A stretch of 64,000 nucleotides of DNA, from assembly GCF_010365865.1 (NCBI RefSeq), contig NZ_CP048020.1:2480001-2544000 (forward strand). Reading direction: 5' to 3'. Each line of letters begins with the position of its first letter. Position 1 is the first letter of the stretch. The notes beneath the pieces are model-generated. The model was given only the letters and a program-made list of their open reading frames with translations, did not search any database and was not told the origin of the DNA. Shown in pieces: positions 56,362 through 63,588 of this stretch. Source of the stretch: Treponema vincentii. Its GTDB lineage: Bacteria > Spirochaetota > Spirochaetia > Treponematales > Treponemataceae. The position numbers were made by a program, and so were the translations under genes.

Positions 56362-57253
56362 CGATGCTTTCCTGTACGATTTCGTTAGGCAGTACCCCCT
56401 TCGACACACTTTTCGTCGTTTGGTATATATGTTCCTGTACGGAGCCTTGATACGGAGAAAAGAAACGGCGCAAACCTTCCCCCGTTATATTGCAGGCGCA
56501 TACGGCAAAGAAGATACAGAGTCCGGGATAAACGGCGAATCGCGGAGCACGAATAAAGCTGCTTTTTGCATCCGACAGCAGCGCGCCCCATTCCGGCGTC
56601 CCCGCAGGCAATCCGATCCCTAAAAATGAAAAGCCGGAGAGCATCAGTACCGCATCGCCGATTCCTATCGTCAACAGTACGATAAGGCTCGGCATAATAT
56701 TCGGAAAAATATGCTTTACCGTTATGCTCCAATCGGAAAGGCCTGCGGTTTTTGCATAGACAATATAGCTTTTTCGGCTTTCGTTATGCGTATAGCTGCG
56801 CAACATTCTGCCGTACCACCCCCAATACGCAAACCCCGCGCTTACGAGCAGATTGACTACGCCGTTTCCCATAATGCCGATAACCGCAAGCACCAGCACC
56901 GTTGGCGGCATCGCCATACTCACATCACAGCTTAACACAAAAAGCTGATCCGCAACGCCGCCCTTAAACGCCGCAATCATCCCGATAGGTGTTGCAAGCA
57001 CGGCAACTGTCCCGATAACTGCGGCGGCAAGTCCCATGGAATAGCGCGTGCCGTACAGCAGTCTTGAAAATATGCACCGTCCGTACGCATCCGCTCCCAA
57101 CGGCATCGCAAAAGACCGCTCGGCAAACCGTACACTCATATCGATTTTGTCAGGATTATTCGGCGCCAACACATCGCAAAAAACAGCGATGATAACCAAT
57201 ACCGACACCATACCGAGCCCTGCGCCGAGCGCGGCATTCATTTTTCCCCTCAT
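56354..57253 (-). CDS. Nickel/peptide ABC transporter permease (OppC/NikC type)
   Basis: 299 residues with about six membrane segments. The OppC-type N-terminal motif (DMSVRFAERSFAMPLGADAY) and the BPD_transp_1 EAA loop (GLSDWSITVKHIFPNIMPSL) are present, and GLPAGTPEWGALLSDAKSSF is the C-terminal hallmark. GAGGAA lies upstream of the ATG. It pairs with the permease at 57276 across 22 bp and is co-transcribed with the ATPases. Confidence 0.92.
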   Translation of the reverse strand: MRGKMNAALGAGLGMVSVLVIIAVFCDVLAPNNPDKIDMSVRFAERSFAMPLGADAYGRCIFSRLLYGTRYSMGLAAAVIGTVAVLATPIGMIAAFKGGVADQLFVLSCDVSMAMPPTVLVLAVIGIMGNGVVNLLVSAGFAYWGWYGRMLRSYTHNESRKSYIVYAKTAGLSDWSITVKHIFPNIMPSLIVLLTIGIGDAVLMLSGFSFLGIGLPAGTPEWGALLSDAKSSFIRAPRFAVYPGLCIFFAVCACNITGEGLRRFFSPYQGSVQEHIYQTTKSVSKGVLPNEIVQESIDE

Positions 57254-57275
57254 GCACGATTCCTCAACAAACGTT

Positions 57276-58187
57276 TTAGGAAGGATTAAGCGCTTCGCCG
57301 ATAAACTCCGCCGCGCCGTTGCACACGGTAAATGTAAACGCCGTTACAATAAGATACGCATTGATGACGGGAAAATCACGGTTAACTGCGGCGTTCAGTG
57401 CATACATACCGATTCCCGGAATTGAAAAGATAGTTTCTACAATCGCTGTTCCCGCAATAAGATAGCCGATATTTTGTCCCCACAGAGTCACAAGCATCGG
57501 AGCTGCGTTGCGTAAAAGATGGCGCGTCATAATATTCCGGTCGGTAATCCCGCGGGCTTTCGCGTATTGAATATATTCTTTCTCCTCATTTTCCAATAAA
57601 AAGGATCGTAAAAGGCGGATAAGCGTGCCGGTCATCGGCAAAGCGAGTGTACAAGAGGCAAACAGCACGCTGACACCCTGCCCGTGCCCGATAACGGGAA
57701 GCAGATGTAAGCGCATACCGAAAACGAGCAAAACCAAAAGACCGGTGCAATAACCGGGTACGGAAAAACTCAAGAAAGAAATGAAGCCGATAAGTTTATC
57801 CGCCAACCGTTTTTTGTACAAAGCCGCTGCTATGCCGAGCGGAACGGCAGCAATGATGCTGAATACCGATGCACAGGCAGCAATCAGCAGCGTTACGGGC
57901 AGCGCCTTGCCGAGTTCTTGCCGTACGGATTTTTTAGTAAGGTACGATGCGCCGAAATCCAGTCGCACCGCTTTATGCAGCCATGACAAATACTGCTGCA
58001 GAATCGTCTTATCAAATCCGGTAAGCTCACGGTATTGCGCAATCAACTCTTTATTTGCAGAACGGACAACCCTCCGCGCGTATGCTTCCGCAGGATCAAT
58101 TGCCGAAATATTTGCCAACAAGAACGAAAGGAAGGACACGCACACCAAGACAAGGATAAGATACCCCGCTTTTTTAATAATTCTCAC
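57276..58187 (-). CDS. Nickel/peptide ABC transporter permease (OppB/NikB type)
   Basis: 303 residues with about six membrane segments. The N-terminal helix and the LTGFDKTILQQYLSWLHKAV, RLDFGASYLTKKSVRQELGK segments are typical of OppB-type permeases; the EAA loop is ARGITDRNIMTRHLLRNAAP; IAGTAIVETIFSIPGIGMYA is the C-terminal hallmark. First gene of the five-gene importer operon. The substrate cannot be fixed from sequence; nickel and short peptides are the main options. Confidence 0.92.
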   Translation of the reverse strand: MRIIKKAGYLILVLVCVSFLSFLLANISAIDPAEAYARRVVRSANKELIAQYRELTGFDKTILQQYLSWLHKAVRLDFGASYLTKKSVRQELGKALPVTLLIAACASVFSIIAAVPLGIAAALYKKRLADKLIGFISFLSFSVPGYCTGLLVLLVFGMRLHLLPVIGHGQGVSVLFASCTLALPMTGTLIRLLRSFLLENEEKEYIQYAKARGITDRNIMTRHLLRNAAPMLVTLWGQNIGYLIAGTAIVETIFSIPGIGMYALNAAVNRDFPVINAYLIVTAFTFTVCNGAAEFIGEALNPS

Positions 58188-58246
58188 GTTTGTTTCAAAT
58201 ACCCCATAGTATCATCTAATATTAATCGTTAGTATTCTACGAAAAA

Positions 58247-58318
58247 GTATAGGGTGCTCTACCCCAATCGGAATTTATTATGCCCCAAACGGGTATTGTT
58301 ATATTTATCAGGTCAAAT
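58247..58318. repeat. Dispersed ~65-bp repeat, copy at 58.25 kb
   Basis: GCTCTACCCCAATCGGAATT and CCCCAAACGGGTATTGTTAT match the tails of the two yoeB remnants at about 60430-60479 and 61480-61540. Here it stands without any yoeB sequence, so it is an independent element. Confidence 0.75.
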
Positions 58319-58406
58319 CTCGAGTTTTGGTAAAATAGGAGAATCAAGGAGAACCCATCCTTTAATAAAATATTAAGGCAGCTTTACGCCGCTTAAAAAA
58401 GCCTGT

Positions 58407-58435
58407 TTGACATATACACGTTCCATGTGTATAAT
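58407..58435 (+). promoter_or_regulatory. higBA promoter and operator, leaderless start
   Basis: TTGACA (58407-58412), exactly 17 nt, TATAAT (58430-58435). A perfect dyad TATACAC-N7-GTGTATA (58413-58433) fills the spacer and overlaps the -10, the expected HigA operator. The predicted transcription start is at about 58442, which is the A of the higB ATG. Confidence 0.85.
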
Positions 58436-58441
58436 ATACTT

Positions 58442-58723
58442 ATGATAAAGACTTTTGCGGATAAAGAAACAGAGCATGTTTATAAACAGGAGTTTTCAAG
58501 ACGGCTTCCGAATACAATTCAGAAAGTTGCTTTGCGTAAACTTATGTTAATAGATAATGCAAAGTGTCTTGAAGATTTGCGGGTGCCTCCAAATAATCAT
58601 CTTGAACAACTTGTAGGAGACAGAAAAGGACAGCGCTCTATCCGTATAAATGATCAGTGGCGTGTCTGTTTTACAGAAAAAGACGGACACTTTTATAATG
58701 TAGAAATTGTGGATTACCACTAG
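58442..58723 (+). CDS. higB: HigB-type toxin (RelE superfamily)
   Basis: About 93 residues from MIKTFADKETEHVYKQEFSR. The sequence matches HigB/RelE mRNA interferases (VALRKLMLIDNAKCLEDLRV, NHLEQLVGDRKGQRSIRIND, QWRVCFTEKDGHFYNVEIVD). HigB cleaves mRNA on the ribosome. Toxin-first order with the antitoxin 9 nt downstream is typical of higBA. The frame opens at a GTG (58427) inside the promoter; the ATG coincides with the predicted transcript start, so translation is probably leaderless. An attC site follows the antitoxin, making this pair a probable integron cassette. Confidence 0.93.
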   Translation: MIKTFADKETEHVYKQEFSRRLPNTIQKVALRKLMLIDNAKCLEDLRVPPNNHLEQLVGDRKGQRSIRINDQWRVCFTEKDGHFYNVEIVDYH

Positions 58724-58732
58724 GAGAAAACT

Positions 58733-59029
58733 ATGGCAGAGTATATCGAAACACCGACAATGGGTGAAATCTTAAATGAAGAATTCTTGATTCCTCTTGG
58801 ACTTTCCGCATATAAAGTCGCACAGGAAATTAAGGTTCCTACATCTCGCATCCAGGATATTCTTCATAATCGCAGAAGAATTACTGTAGATACATCTTTA
58901 CGACTTGCAAAATTCTTTGGAGTTTCAGATGGTTATTTTATGGCTTTGCAGGATGATATTGATATAAGAAATGCAAAGTTAGAGCTTGCTCCACAATTAG
59001 AAGAGATAAAAGCCTACGCTTATGCATAA
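58733..59029 (+). CDS. higA: HigA-type antitoxin
   Basis: 98 residues, Xre-type helix-turn-helix of the HigA/VapI class: PTMGEILNEEFLIPLGLSAY, KVAQEIKVPTSRIQDILHNR, RRITVDTSLRLAKFFGVSDG. It binds HigB and the operator over its own promoter. AGGAG lies 6 nt before the ATG. The C-terminal helix (AKLELAPQLEEIKAYA) is complete. It is followed by an attC site in the orientation expected for a cassette. Confidence 0.95.
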   Translation: MAEYIETPTMGEILNEEFLIPLGLSAYKVAQEIKVPTSRIQDILHNRRRITVDTSLRLAKFFGVSDGYFMALQDDIDIRNAKLELAPQLEEIKAYAYA

Positions 59030-59037
59030 TAATATGC

Positions 59038-59101
59038 CATAACAAGAAATTCAAAGCCGACACGGGCTCAAGGTCTGTGCGATTTAACTCATTGTTAGAT
59101 G
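59038..59101 (+). other. Integron attC recombination site
   Basis: Outer arms TAACAA (from 59040) and TTGTTAGATG (to 59101) carry the conserved GTTRRRY core GTTAGAT. Inner arms AAAGCCGACAC and GTGCGATTT pair with bulged bases, as attC hairpins do. The sequence closely follows attC sites of classical gene cassettes (AAGCCGAC..TTAACTCA..GTTAGATG). It lies 9 nt after higA, so higBA is the cassette. No integrase gene is in the window. Confidence 0.8.
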
Positions 59102-59110
59102 TACAGATCA

Positions 59111-59232
59111 CTAAGCAGGTTCTTTATTTACAATAAAAACGTGCAGGTGTACAAAATCTTGATATTTCAAGCATTCTATAGATTGAAAATGATTCCCTAA
59201 ATAGGTTTCAATATAAAAAGTAATATATGGAG
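59111..59232 (-). pseudogene. C-terminal gene fragment
   Basis: The minus strand encodes YIETYLGNHFQSIECLKYQD then FVHLHVFIVNKEPA and a stop. It has the look of a small enzyme tail, but no start or family is identifiable. It begins right after the attC site, so it may be what is left of the next cassette. Confidence 0.35.
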
Positions 59233-59239
59233 AAAAATT

Positions 59240-59581
59240 CTACTCGCTTTTTCCTTTTTGCATTTTATTTAATTCGGCGATATAATTCAGACCAAAAATC
59301 TCAATCTCGTCTAATACTTTTTGAAACTGGGCTCCCAATTTACTCAAAGAGTATTCAACATGAGGGGGGACTTCGGCAAAGACTTTGCGGTCGATTAGTT
59401 TATCTTTTTCAAGCTGACGGAGTTGTCTTGTTAAAACAGTTCGAGTTGTTGTAGGCATTAATCTTTCAAGTTGATTAAACCTTTTTGTACCCGTACTCAG
59501 ATGATATAAAATTATAATCGCCCATTTTCCTTGCAATACTCTTTGAGTAGTAGCGAAGGGACATTTATCATACATCGACAT
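59240..59581 (-). CDS. HxlR family transcriptional regulator
   Basis: 113 residues: CPFATTQRVLQGKWAIIILY, HLSTGTKRFNQLERLMPTTT, RTVLTRQLRQLEKDKLIDRK and EYSLSKLGAQFQKVLDEIE, a complete HxlR winged helix (MarR-like). The conserved N-terminal cysteine, used by redox-sensing members, is present in CPFATTQ. It is divergent from a SnoaL-like gene, with an inverted repeat between, so it probably controls that gene and itself. Confidence 0.9.
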   Translation of the reverse strand: MSMYDKCPFATTQRVLQGKWAIIILYHLSTGTKRFNQLERLMPTTTRTVLTRQLRQLEKDKLIDRKVFAEVPPHVEYSLSKLGAQFQKVLDEIEIFGLNYIAELNKMQKGKSE

Positions 59582-59591
59582 TATAAAAATC

Positions 59592-59679
59592 CTTCTTAAG
59601 TATTATATTTGATACTATGTATTATAAATGTTCGTACTTACAAAATCAAGACAAAAGACTATAATGATACTTAAAGAAG
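59592..59679. promoter_or_regulatory. Divergent control region with inverted repeat
   Basis: CTTCTTAAGTAT (59592-59603) and ATACTTAAAGAAG (59667-59679) are near-exact inverse copies placed beside each of the two divergent genes. AGTAT..ATACT within is a smaller dyad. These are candidate HxlR sites. Confidence 0.5.
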
Positions 59680-59713
59680 TGAGAAACTTCTAAATATTTA
59701 CTGGAGGAATTTT

Positions 59714-60103
59714 ATGAAACATGAAGTAATGAAGGTATTTACTGTTTATCGAGATGCATTGGAAAAGGGGGATTTTGCGGGAGCTTTTGCAACAATGTCC
59801 GATACTGTTGTATGGCACATGGGAGGCGAAAGTTCGCTTTCAGGTACGATTATGGGGAAACAAGCATTGGGTGAGCGGCTAGGTGAATTTGCAAAAAGGA
59901 GTGGCGGCACATTTAAAGTTATGACCAATTGGGCTGCGAGCAACGAGTGTTTTGTTGCTGCAAGTGTTGTTTCCATAGCGGAGAAAGGTGCTGATAAGCT
60001 CAATGATCCGGGTATTGATCTATTCAAAATAGAAAATGGCAAGATACAAGAAGTATGGACTTTTGCCGAACAACAATCGGCAGAAGACACATTTTGGGGT
60101 TAA
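59714..60103 (+). CDS. SnoaL-like NTF2-fold protein
   Basis: 129 residues: MKVFTVYRDALEKGDFAGAF, MSDTVVWHMGG, GTIMGKQALGERLGEF, IDLFKIENGKIQEVWTFAEQ. This is the nuclear-transport-factor-2/SnoaL-like fold, which serves many small-molecule enzymes and binding proteins; activity is unknown. GGAGG lies 7 nt before the ATG. It is divergent from the HxlR gene and probably its target. Confidence 0.85.
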   Translation: MKHEVMKVFTVYRDALEKGDFAGAFATMSDTVVWHMGGESSLSGTIMGKQALGERLGEFAKRSGGTFKVMTNWAASNECFVAASVVSIAEKGADKLNDPGIDLFKIENGKIQEVWTFAEQQSAEDTFWG

Positions 60104-60174
60104 GTGTGTACGCTTTGATTCATATAGAATTTTTCTGTGTTATAGATCATTCATCATAGAAAAATAAATAAAAG

Positions 60175-60220
60175 ACATCTAACACCCGCTTCAACCTGCC
60201 ATTACCTTTGCGGCAATGCA
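60175..60220 (-). other. Possible attC half-site, opposite orientation
   Basis: ACATCTAACACCCGCTTCAA contains ATCTAAC, the exact complement of the GTTAGAT core, with L-arm-like bases following. The other arm is not recognisable because yefM-yoeB remnant sequence begins within 15 bp. It may be a truncated attC. Confidence 0.35.
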
Positions 60221-60228
60221 AGGAAAGG

Positions 60229-60264
60229 CTCATTTTGCCGAGCATGAGTTGATTGAGGCAGAGT
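60229..60264 (+). pseudogene. Tail of yefM-like antitoxin, copy 1
   Basis: Encodes GKAHFAEHELIEAE and a stop overlapping the yoeB remnant start (TAATG), the C-terminal end of a YefM-type antitoxin. Everything upstream is missing. Confidence 0.7.
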
Positions 60265-60265
60265 A

Positions 60266-60504
60266 ATGCGGCTATTATGGGAAGATAGAGCATGGGATGA
60301 TTATTTATATTGGCAGGCACAGGACAAGAAAACACTGAAAAAATAAACGGGCTTATCAAAGATATTCAGCGAAGTACTTTTGAGGGGATAGGTAAGCCGG
60401 AACCCCTAAAGAGAAATTTAAGCGGTATTAGGGCGCTCTACCCCAATCGGAATTTATTATGTCCCAAACAGGTATTGTTGAGGAATCGTATAAAGAATGA
60501 GTAA
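60266..60504 (+). pseudogene. Broken yoeB-like toxin, copy 1
   Basis: MRLLWEDRAWDDYLYWQAQD then KKTLKK, a frameshift in an A6 run (seven expected), then INGLIKDIQRSTFEGIGKPE and PLKRNLSG. After LSG the sequence switches to the dispersed 65-bp repeat instead of the catalytic YSRRI..HRLVY block. Length and end are abnormal. It is inactive. Confidence 0.85.
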
Positions 60505-60507
60505 AGA

Positions 60508-60876
60508 CTATTTCTCTACTACGGAAAGCGTTATTTTATTGTAAGCGTCCTTTTCATCGTTCGGGTGCGGTTCCAAGCCTATCACTGTAATATCCTCCCG
60601 ACCAGGTTCATAAACCCAAAAAACTCTTTCAGCCGCTGGTTTGTTATTTTCCACATAGGATTCCCAAACTTTCAGATTGTATCGTTTTGTAAGTGCCTCA
60701 ATATCATGTGTACAAAGGCTTGGATACCTTGGGTCAGTAGAAAGTTTCTTAAAGCAACTGACAAGTTTTTTAAATAATTCAATCTCTTTTTTACTTGCGC
60801 TTTTAGCTTTGATTTTTTGCTCTAAATTGTCCCAAAATTGTTTCATTTCAGGAACACCCATTCTAATGTTGAACAT
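60508..60876 (-). CDS. RelE/HigB-like toxin of a type II pair
   Basis: 122 residues: helical start MKQFWDNLEQKIKAKSASKK, LFKKLVSCFKKLSTDPRYP, then RYNLKVWESYVENNKPAAER and VFWVYEPGREDITVIGLEPH. The beta core with VFWVYEPG and the final PHPNDEK are of RelE-superfamily type. Its ATG overlaps the antitoxin stop by one base (TAATG). The exact catalytic residues cannot be named. Antitoxin-first order and overlapping stop/start support a toxin-antitoxin operon. Confidence 0.75.
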   Translation of the reverse strand: MFNIRMGVPEMKQFWDNLEQKIKAKSASKKEIELFKKLVSCFKKLSTDPRYPSLCTHDIEALTKRYNLKVWESYVENNKPAAERVFWVYEPGREDITVIGLEPHPNDEKDAYNKITLSVVEK

Positions 60877-61133
60877 TATTCAATATCTGTATAAGAGGAG
60901 AGACTCAGAGGAGCTGATACATTGCCTATTTTAAAATTATCCACACTGGAATCCAACATAGAAAGAGAATTCTGAGAAATTTGAAATGGTTTTGTTAATT
61001 CCCGAGGTTCCAACACAATTTTCCCATCTTCATATTCTTCAATATGAAAATATTCATAAATTGTATTACGCAACGTAATTCTTTTCTTTGAGTCTACTTT
61101 TGCATTATATGATCTGACCGCTGCAGCCTGCAT
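60876..61133 (-). CDS. AbrB-like antitoxin
   Basis: About 85 residues from MQAAAVRSYNAKVDSKKRIT. The N-terminal RITLRNTIYEYFHIEEYEDG then KIVLEPREL is a swapped-hairpin AbrB/SpoVT-type DNA-binding unit as found in many antitoxins. The C-terminal tail would wrap the toxin. GGAGG lies 6 nt before the ATG at 61133, preferred over the upstream extension. Promoter and a perfect dyad lie upstream. Confidence 0.78.
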   Translation of the reverse strand: MQAAAVRSYNAKVDSKKRITLRNTIYEYFHIEEYEDGKIVLEPRELTKPFQISQNSLSMLDSSVDNFKIGNVSAPLSLSSYTDIE

Positions 61134-61150
61134 AGTATGCCTCCAAATAG

Positions 61151-61196
61151 TGGGATTTCCCACCTACACTATAAAATATAAGCCTAAAAAAAACAA
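61151..61196 (-). promoter_or_regulatory. Promoter and operator of the AbrB/RelE-like pair
   Basis: Minus strand: TTGTTT (61191-61196), 17 nt, TATAGT (61168-61173). Just downstream is the perfect dyad GTGGGA-AA-TCCCAC (61151-61164), probably the antitoxin operator. Confidence 0.75.
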
Positions 61197-61202
61197 GTCG
61201 CC

Positions 61203-61313
61203 GTTGCTCCGTTCTATTCTGAAAGTAATATCCGCTATCTGGAAAATATTGTGCGTGATATAAAAGAGGGAAAGGCTCATTTTGCTGGGCATGAGTTGAT
61301 TGAGGCAGAGTAA
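61203..61313 (+). pseudogene. C-terminal half of yefM-like antitoxin, copy 2
   Basis: Encodes VAPFYSESNIRYLENIVRDI then KEGKAHFAGHELIEAE and a stop, the toxin-binding end of YefM. The N-terminal ~45 residues are missing; the break lies at the promoter of the AbrB/RelE-like pair. Confidence 0.8.
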
Positions 61314-61566
61314 TGCGGCTATTATGGGAAGATAGAGCATGGAATGATTATTTACGTTGGCAGGCACAGGACAAGAAGACACTGAAAAAAAAATAAACGG
61401 GCTTATCAAAGATATTCAGCGCAGTACTTTTGAGGGGATAGGTAAGCCGGAATCCCTAAAGGGAAATTTAAGCGGTATTAGGGAGCTCTACCTCAATCGG
61501 ACTTTATTATGCCCCAAACGGATATTGTTATATTTATCAATTAATTTGACAATAGGGAACCTCTAA
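61313..61566 (+). pseudogene. Broken yoeB-like toxin, copy 2
   Basis: MRLLWEDRAWNDYLRWQAQD then KKTLKKK and a stop, because the A tract is nine long. The other frame continues INGLIKDIQRSTFEGIGKPE, SLKGNLSG, and then enters the same dispersed repeat as copy 1. The catalytic end is missing in both copies, so they descend from one already broken gene that was duplicated. Confidence 0.85.
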
Positions 61567-61697
61567 AAACCTCAGTTTTTTAGAGGTTTTCCTTAGATTT
61601 ACTTGCGATGTTTTACTTTAAGTCATTACAATATAAAGACTTAAAGTAAAACTCGTCGGGCATCTCTAAAAATCTAACCGAGTTTTTAGAGATGCCC
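61555..61697. repeat. Composite triple-hairpin repeat, copy 2
   Basis: Same layout as 7066-7205: CCTCTAAAAAC-CTCA-GTTTTTTAGAGG, CCTTAGATTTACTTGCGATG, GTTTTACTTTAAGTC..GACTTAAAGTAAAAC, and GGGCATCTCTAAAAA..TTTTTAGAGATGCCC. In the second stem the left-arm changes relative to copy 1 are matched in the right arm, and the third stem also shows a paired change (CACC/GGTG to CATC/GATG). Confidence 0.8.
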
Positions 61698-61773
61698 AAT
61701 AATCCCATCCTTCGAATCAGAGTACCAGGGGGTATGTTTATGAAAAGCTCTGCAAAAAACAATCAATATATGC

Positions 61774-61779
61774 TATAAT
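61774..61779 (+). promoter_or_regulatory. Extended -10 promoter for the phd/doc-type pair
   Basis: TGCTATAAT is an extended -10 box; no clear -35. It lies about 20 nt before the antitoxin ATG. Confidence 0.55.
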
Positions 61780-61798
61780 ACCACCCGGAGGCAGCAAA

Positions 61799-62002
61799 AT
61801 GTTTGCAATAACTGGGATTATTCAGGGAAATACCATTCTTACGGATTATCCTTCGCTTGAATATTATAATGGCAGAAAAGTAATAATAACCGTTTTGGAA
61901 GATGACAAGCCATATCATACCGTTTCTGATGAAAAACTTTTTGCAATTTCCGATTTTCTCATCGATCAGAATAAGCAAGCGTATCAGGAATTAGCTAAAT
62001 GA
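61799..62002 (+). CDS. Small antitoxin of a doc-type pair
   Basis: 67 residues: MFAITGIIQGNTILTDYPSL, EYYNGRKVIITVLEDDKPYH and a helical tail (EKLFAISDFLIDQNKQAYQEL). The size, position and the tail resemble Phd-like antitoxins that block Doc. The N-terminus resembles the IxGxxxGNxI-type strand of AbrB or DUF-type antitoxins rather than a canonical Phd; the name is therefore left open. GGAGG lies 7 nt before the ATG. ATGA overlap with doc. Confidence 0.75.
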   Translation: MFAITGIIQGNTILTDYPSLEYYNGRKVIITVLEDDKPYHTVSDEKLFAISDFLIDQNKQAYQELAK

Positions 62003-62376
62003 TTTTCTTTGAGTATGAACAAGTAGTAAAAATCCACAGGTCTCTTATCGAAAAGACAGGCGGTATGGATGGTATACGTGACGCGCAGCTTTTGGATTCA
62101 GCATTGAAAACACCGTTTCAAACTTTTGGCGGGAACAATCTTTATCCTGATATTTTAGACAAGGCTTCGCAGCTGTGCTGCTCTTTGATTGAGAATCACC
62201 CTTTTATAGATGGAAACAAAAGAATCGGCGTACATTTAATGTTGCTTTTTTTAAAGTTGAATAATATTGAAGTAAATTATTCACAACAAGAATTGATTGA
62301 TTTTGGTTTAGACATTGCTTCGGGGAAAATGTCTAAAAATGACATAAAAGGATGGATTATTGAGCATAGAAAATAA
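61999..62376 (+). CDS. doc: Doc-type Fic-fold toxin
   Basis: 125 residues. The Fic/Doc catalytic motif HPFIDGNKRIG is present at residues ~67-77, with the helical frame MIFFEYEQVVKIHRSLIEKT, GGMDGIRDAQLLDSALKTPF and IDFGLDIASGKMSKNDIKGW typical of Doc. Doc phosphorylates elongation factor Tu. The gene is ATGA-coupled to its antitoxin. No attC is seen after it, so this pair is probably not an integron cassette; a hairpin CCGCAG/CTGCGG follows. Confidence 0.92.
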   Translation: MIFFEYEQVVKIHRSLIEKTGGMDGIRDAQLLDSALKTPFQTFGGNNLYPDILDKASQLCCSLIENHPFIDGNKRIGVHLMLLFLKLNNIEVNYSQQELIDFGLDIASGKMSKNDIKGWIIEHRK

Positions 62377-62439
62377 TCAGCCTCCCCCCGCAGCAGCAAC
62401 CTCGTATGCAGGACTGCGGAGGAAGAGTAATTCACAGCC

Positions 62440-63282
62440 TTATGCCTTTACAATAGGCACCCATAGCTCCATCATGTAATTCTTGCTGTACATATCTCCT
62501 TCCGAATATGCTTCAAAGTCGGGAGTACCGGCATGACAGTACCCTTGTTCGGGAAAGAAGGTTTCCATAACATACTTCCAGCCTTTGTGGATGCAGTCGG
62601 GAACGGGGCCTTTCAGCTGGACTACTGCGTATTCTGCTTCAGGGATGTGCATCACCGACAAGCCGAGTTCGGTCGCCTTTTGTGCGTCACGGCAATCATA
62701 CGCCGCTGCATAGGTAAACGTTTTGCCGTCTTTTACCTCGGAACAGATGCCGAAGCTCCTGCCGTTTCCGAGTTTTGCAAGTTCTTCGTGCGAAGCTTTT
62801 CCAAAAAGGCTGTTCCAGACTTTCGGAAAATCACTGGTTAGATCCGCATCGACTTGAATGCCTGCAAGCGTAAATCCGCTCTTTTTTTCAATTTTGACTT
62901 CCATAGTTTGCCCTCCGTTGACGGTTAAAGATAATTTAATTGGAGCAAATGATTTAAATTCTTTTCCGTTCCGAACCGCGCTCGGACTGACGCCGTGGAA
63001 TTTTTTAAACGCAGCTGCAAAAGAATCAGGCGATTCATAGCCGTACGCCAATGCTATGTCGATAATCTTAGCATCGGTATTGCGCAAATCGGCGGCGGCT
63101 CTGCTGAGTTTTCTAAAACGGAGATATTCATTTAAAGGATACCCGACCAATATCGAAAAAATTCTGCTGAATAGCGGATAGGAATAACCGGAAATGCGCG
63201 CAATCTCCGCTTCATCACACCCTGTCTCAATAGTTCTTTCAATATAAGCCATCGTTCCGTTAAATGATTGAATGATATTCAT
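62440..63282 (-). CDS. AraC family regulator with GyrI-like effector domain
   Basis: About 280 residues. Residues ~5-110 form the AraC double helix-turn-helix (IARISGYSYPLFSRIFSILV.., IIDIALAYGYESPDSFAAAF, KKFHGVSPSAVRNG). Residues ~125-280 are a GyrI/BmrR-type small-molecule domain (MEVKIEKKSGFTLAGIQVDA, VMHIPEAEYAVVQLKGPVPD, EAYSEGDMYSKNYMMELWVP). GGAG lies 6 nt before the ATG at 63282. Such regulators respond to multidrug-like ligands. The target is not apparent. Confidence 0.9.
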   Translation of the reverse strand: MNIIQSFNGTMAYIERTIETGCDEAEIARISGYSYPLFSRIFSILVGYPLNEYLRFRKLSRAAADLRNTDAKIIDIALAYGYESPDSFAAAFKKFHGVSPSAVRNGKEFKSFAPIKLSLTVNGGQTMEVKIEKKSGFTLAGIQVDADLTSDFPKVWNSLFGKASHEELAKLGNGRSFGICSEVKDGKTFTYAAAYDCRDAQKATELGLSVMHIPEAEYAVVQLKGPVPDCIHKGWKYVMETFFPEQGYCHAGTPDFEAYSEGDMYSKNYMMELWVPIVKA

Positions 63283-63588
63283 CTTTTGCTCCAAAACCTA
63301 CGGAGAGTATAATGCATATAAAAACAGCCGTCCCGATAGTTATCGTACAAAAAAAAGCGGCTGCGATGTGTCTTCTATATCATCATCAGCCGCAAAAACA
63401 AGTACAGCACACAGTAAAAAAGCTGCATAAAAAATAGGCGTTTCATACAATGTTTTTCATAAGTTATTGGTACTCCAAAACTTATGAAAAACATCATCTC
63501 GGATAGGCTTACGATTTTTAGCGGCGCCATCTTAGCGGCTGACAATCAACATTGTTTTTTAGCGGCGCCCAATACTCAAGTCCGAGTC
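63283..63588. other. Intergenic region with inverted and direct repeats
   Basis: GCGGCTG/CAGCCGC (63357-63393) and a perfect 15-bp inverted repeat TGTTTTTCATAAGTT/AACTTATGAAAAACA (63451-63465, 63479-63493) are present. TTTTAGCGGCGCC occurs at about 63517 and 63558 as a direct repeat. No gene is supported. The 15-bp hairpin may be the terminator of the minus-strand gene at 63589. Confidence 0.6.
63451..63493. terminator. Perfect 15-bp inverted repeat
   Basis: TGTTTTTCATAAGTT, 13-nt loop, AACTTATGAAAAACA. On the minus strand it ends in TTTTTCAT-like sequence about 100 nt after the 2Fe-2S protein gene; terminator or repeat element. Confidence 0.4.
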
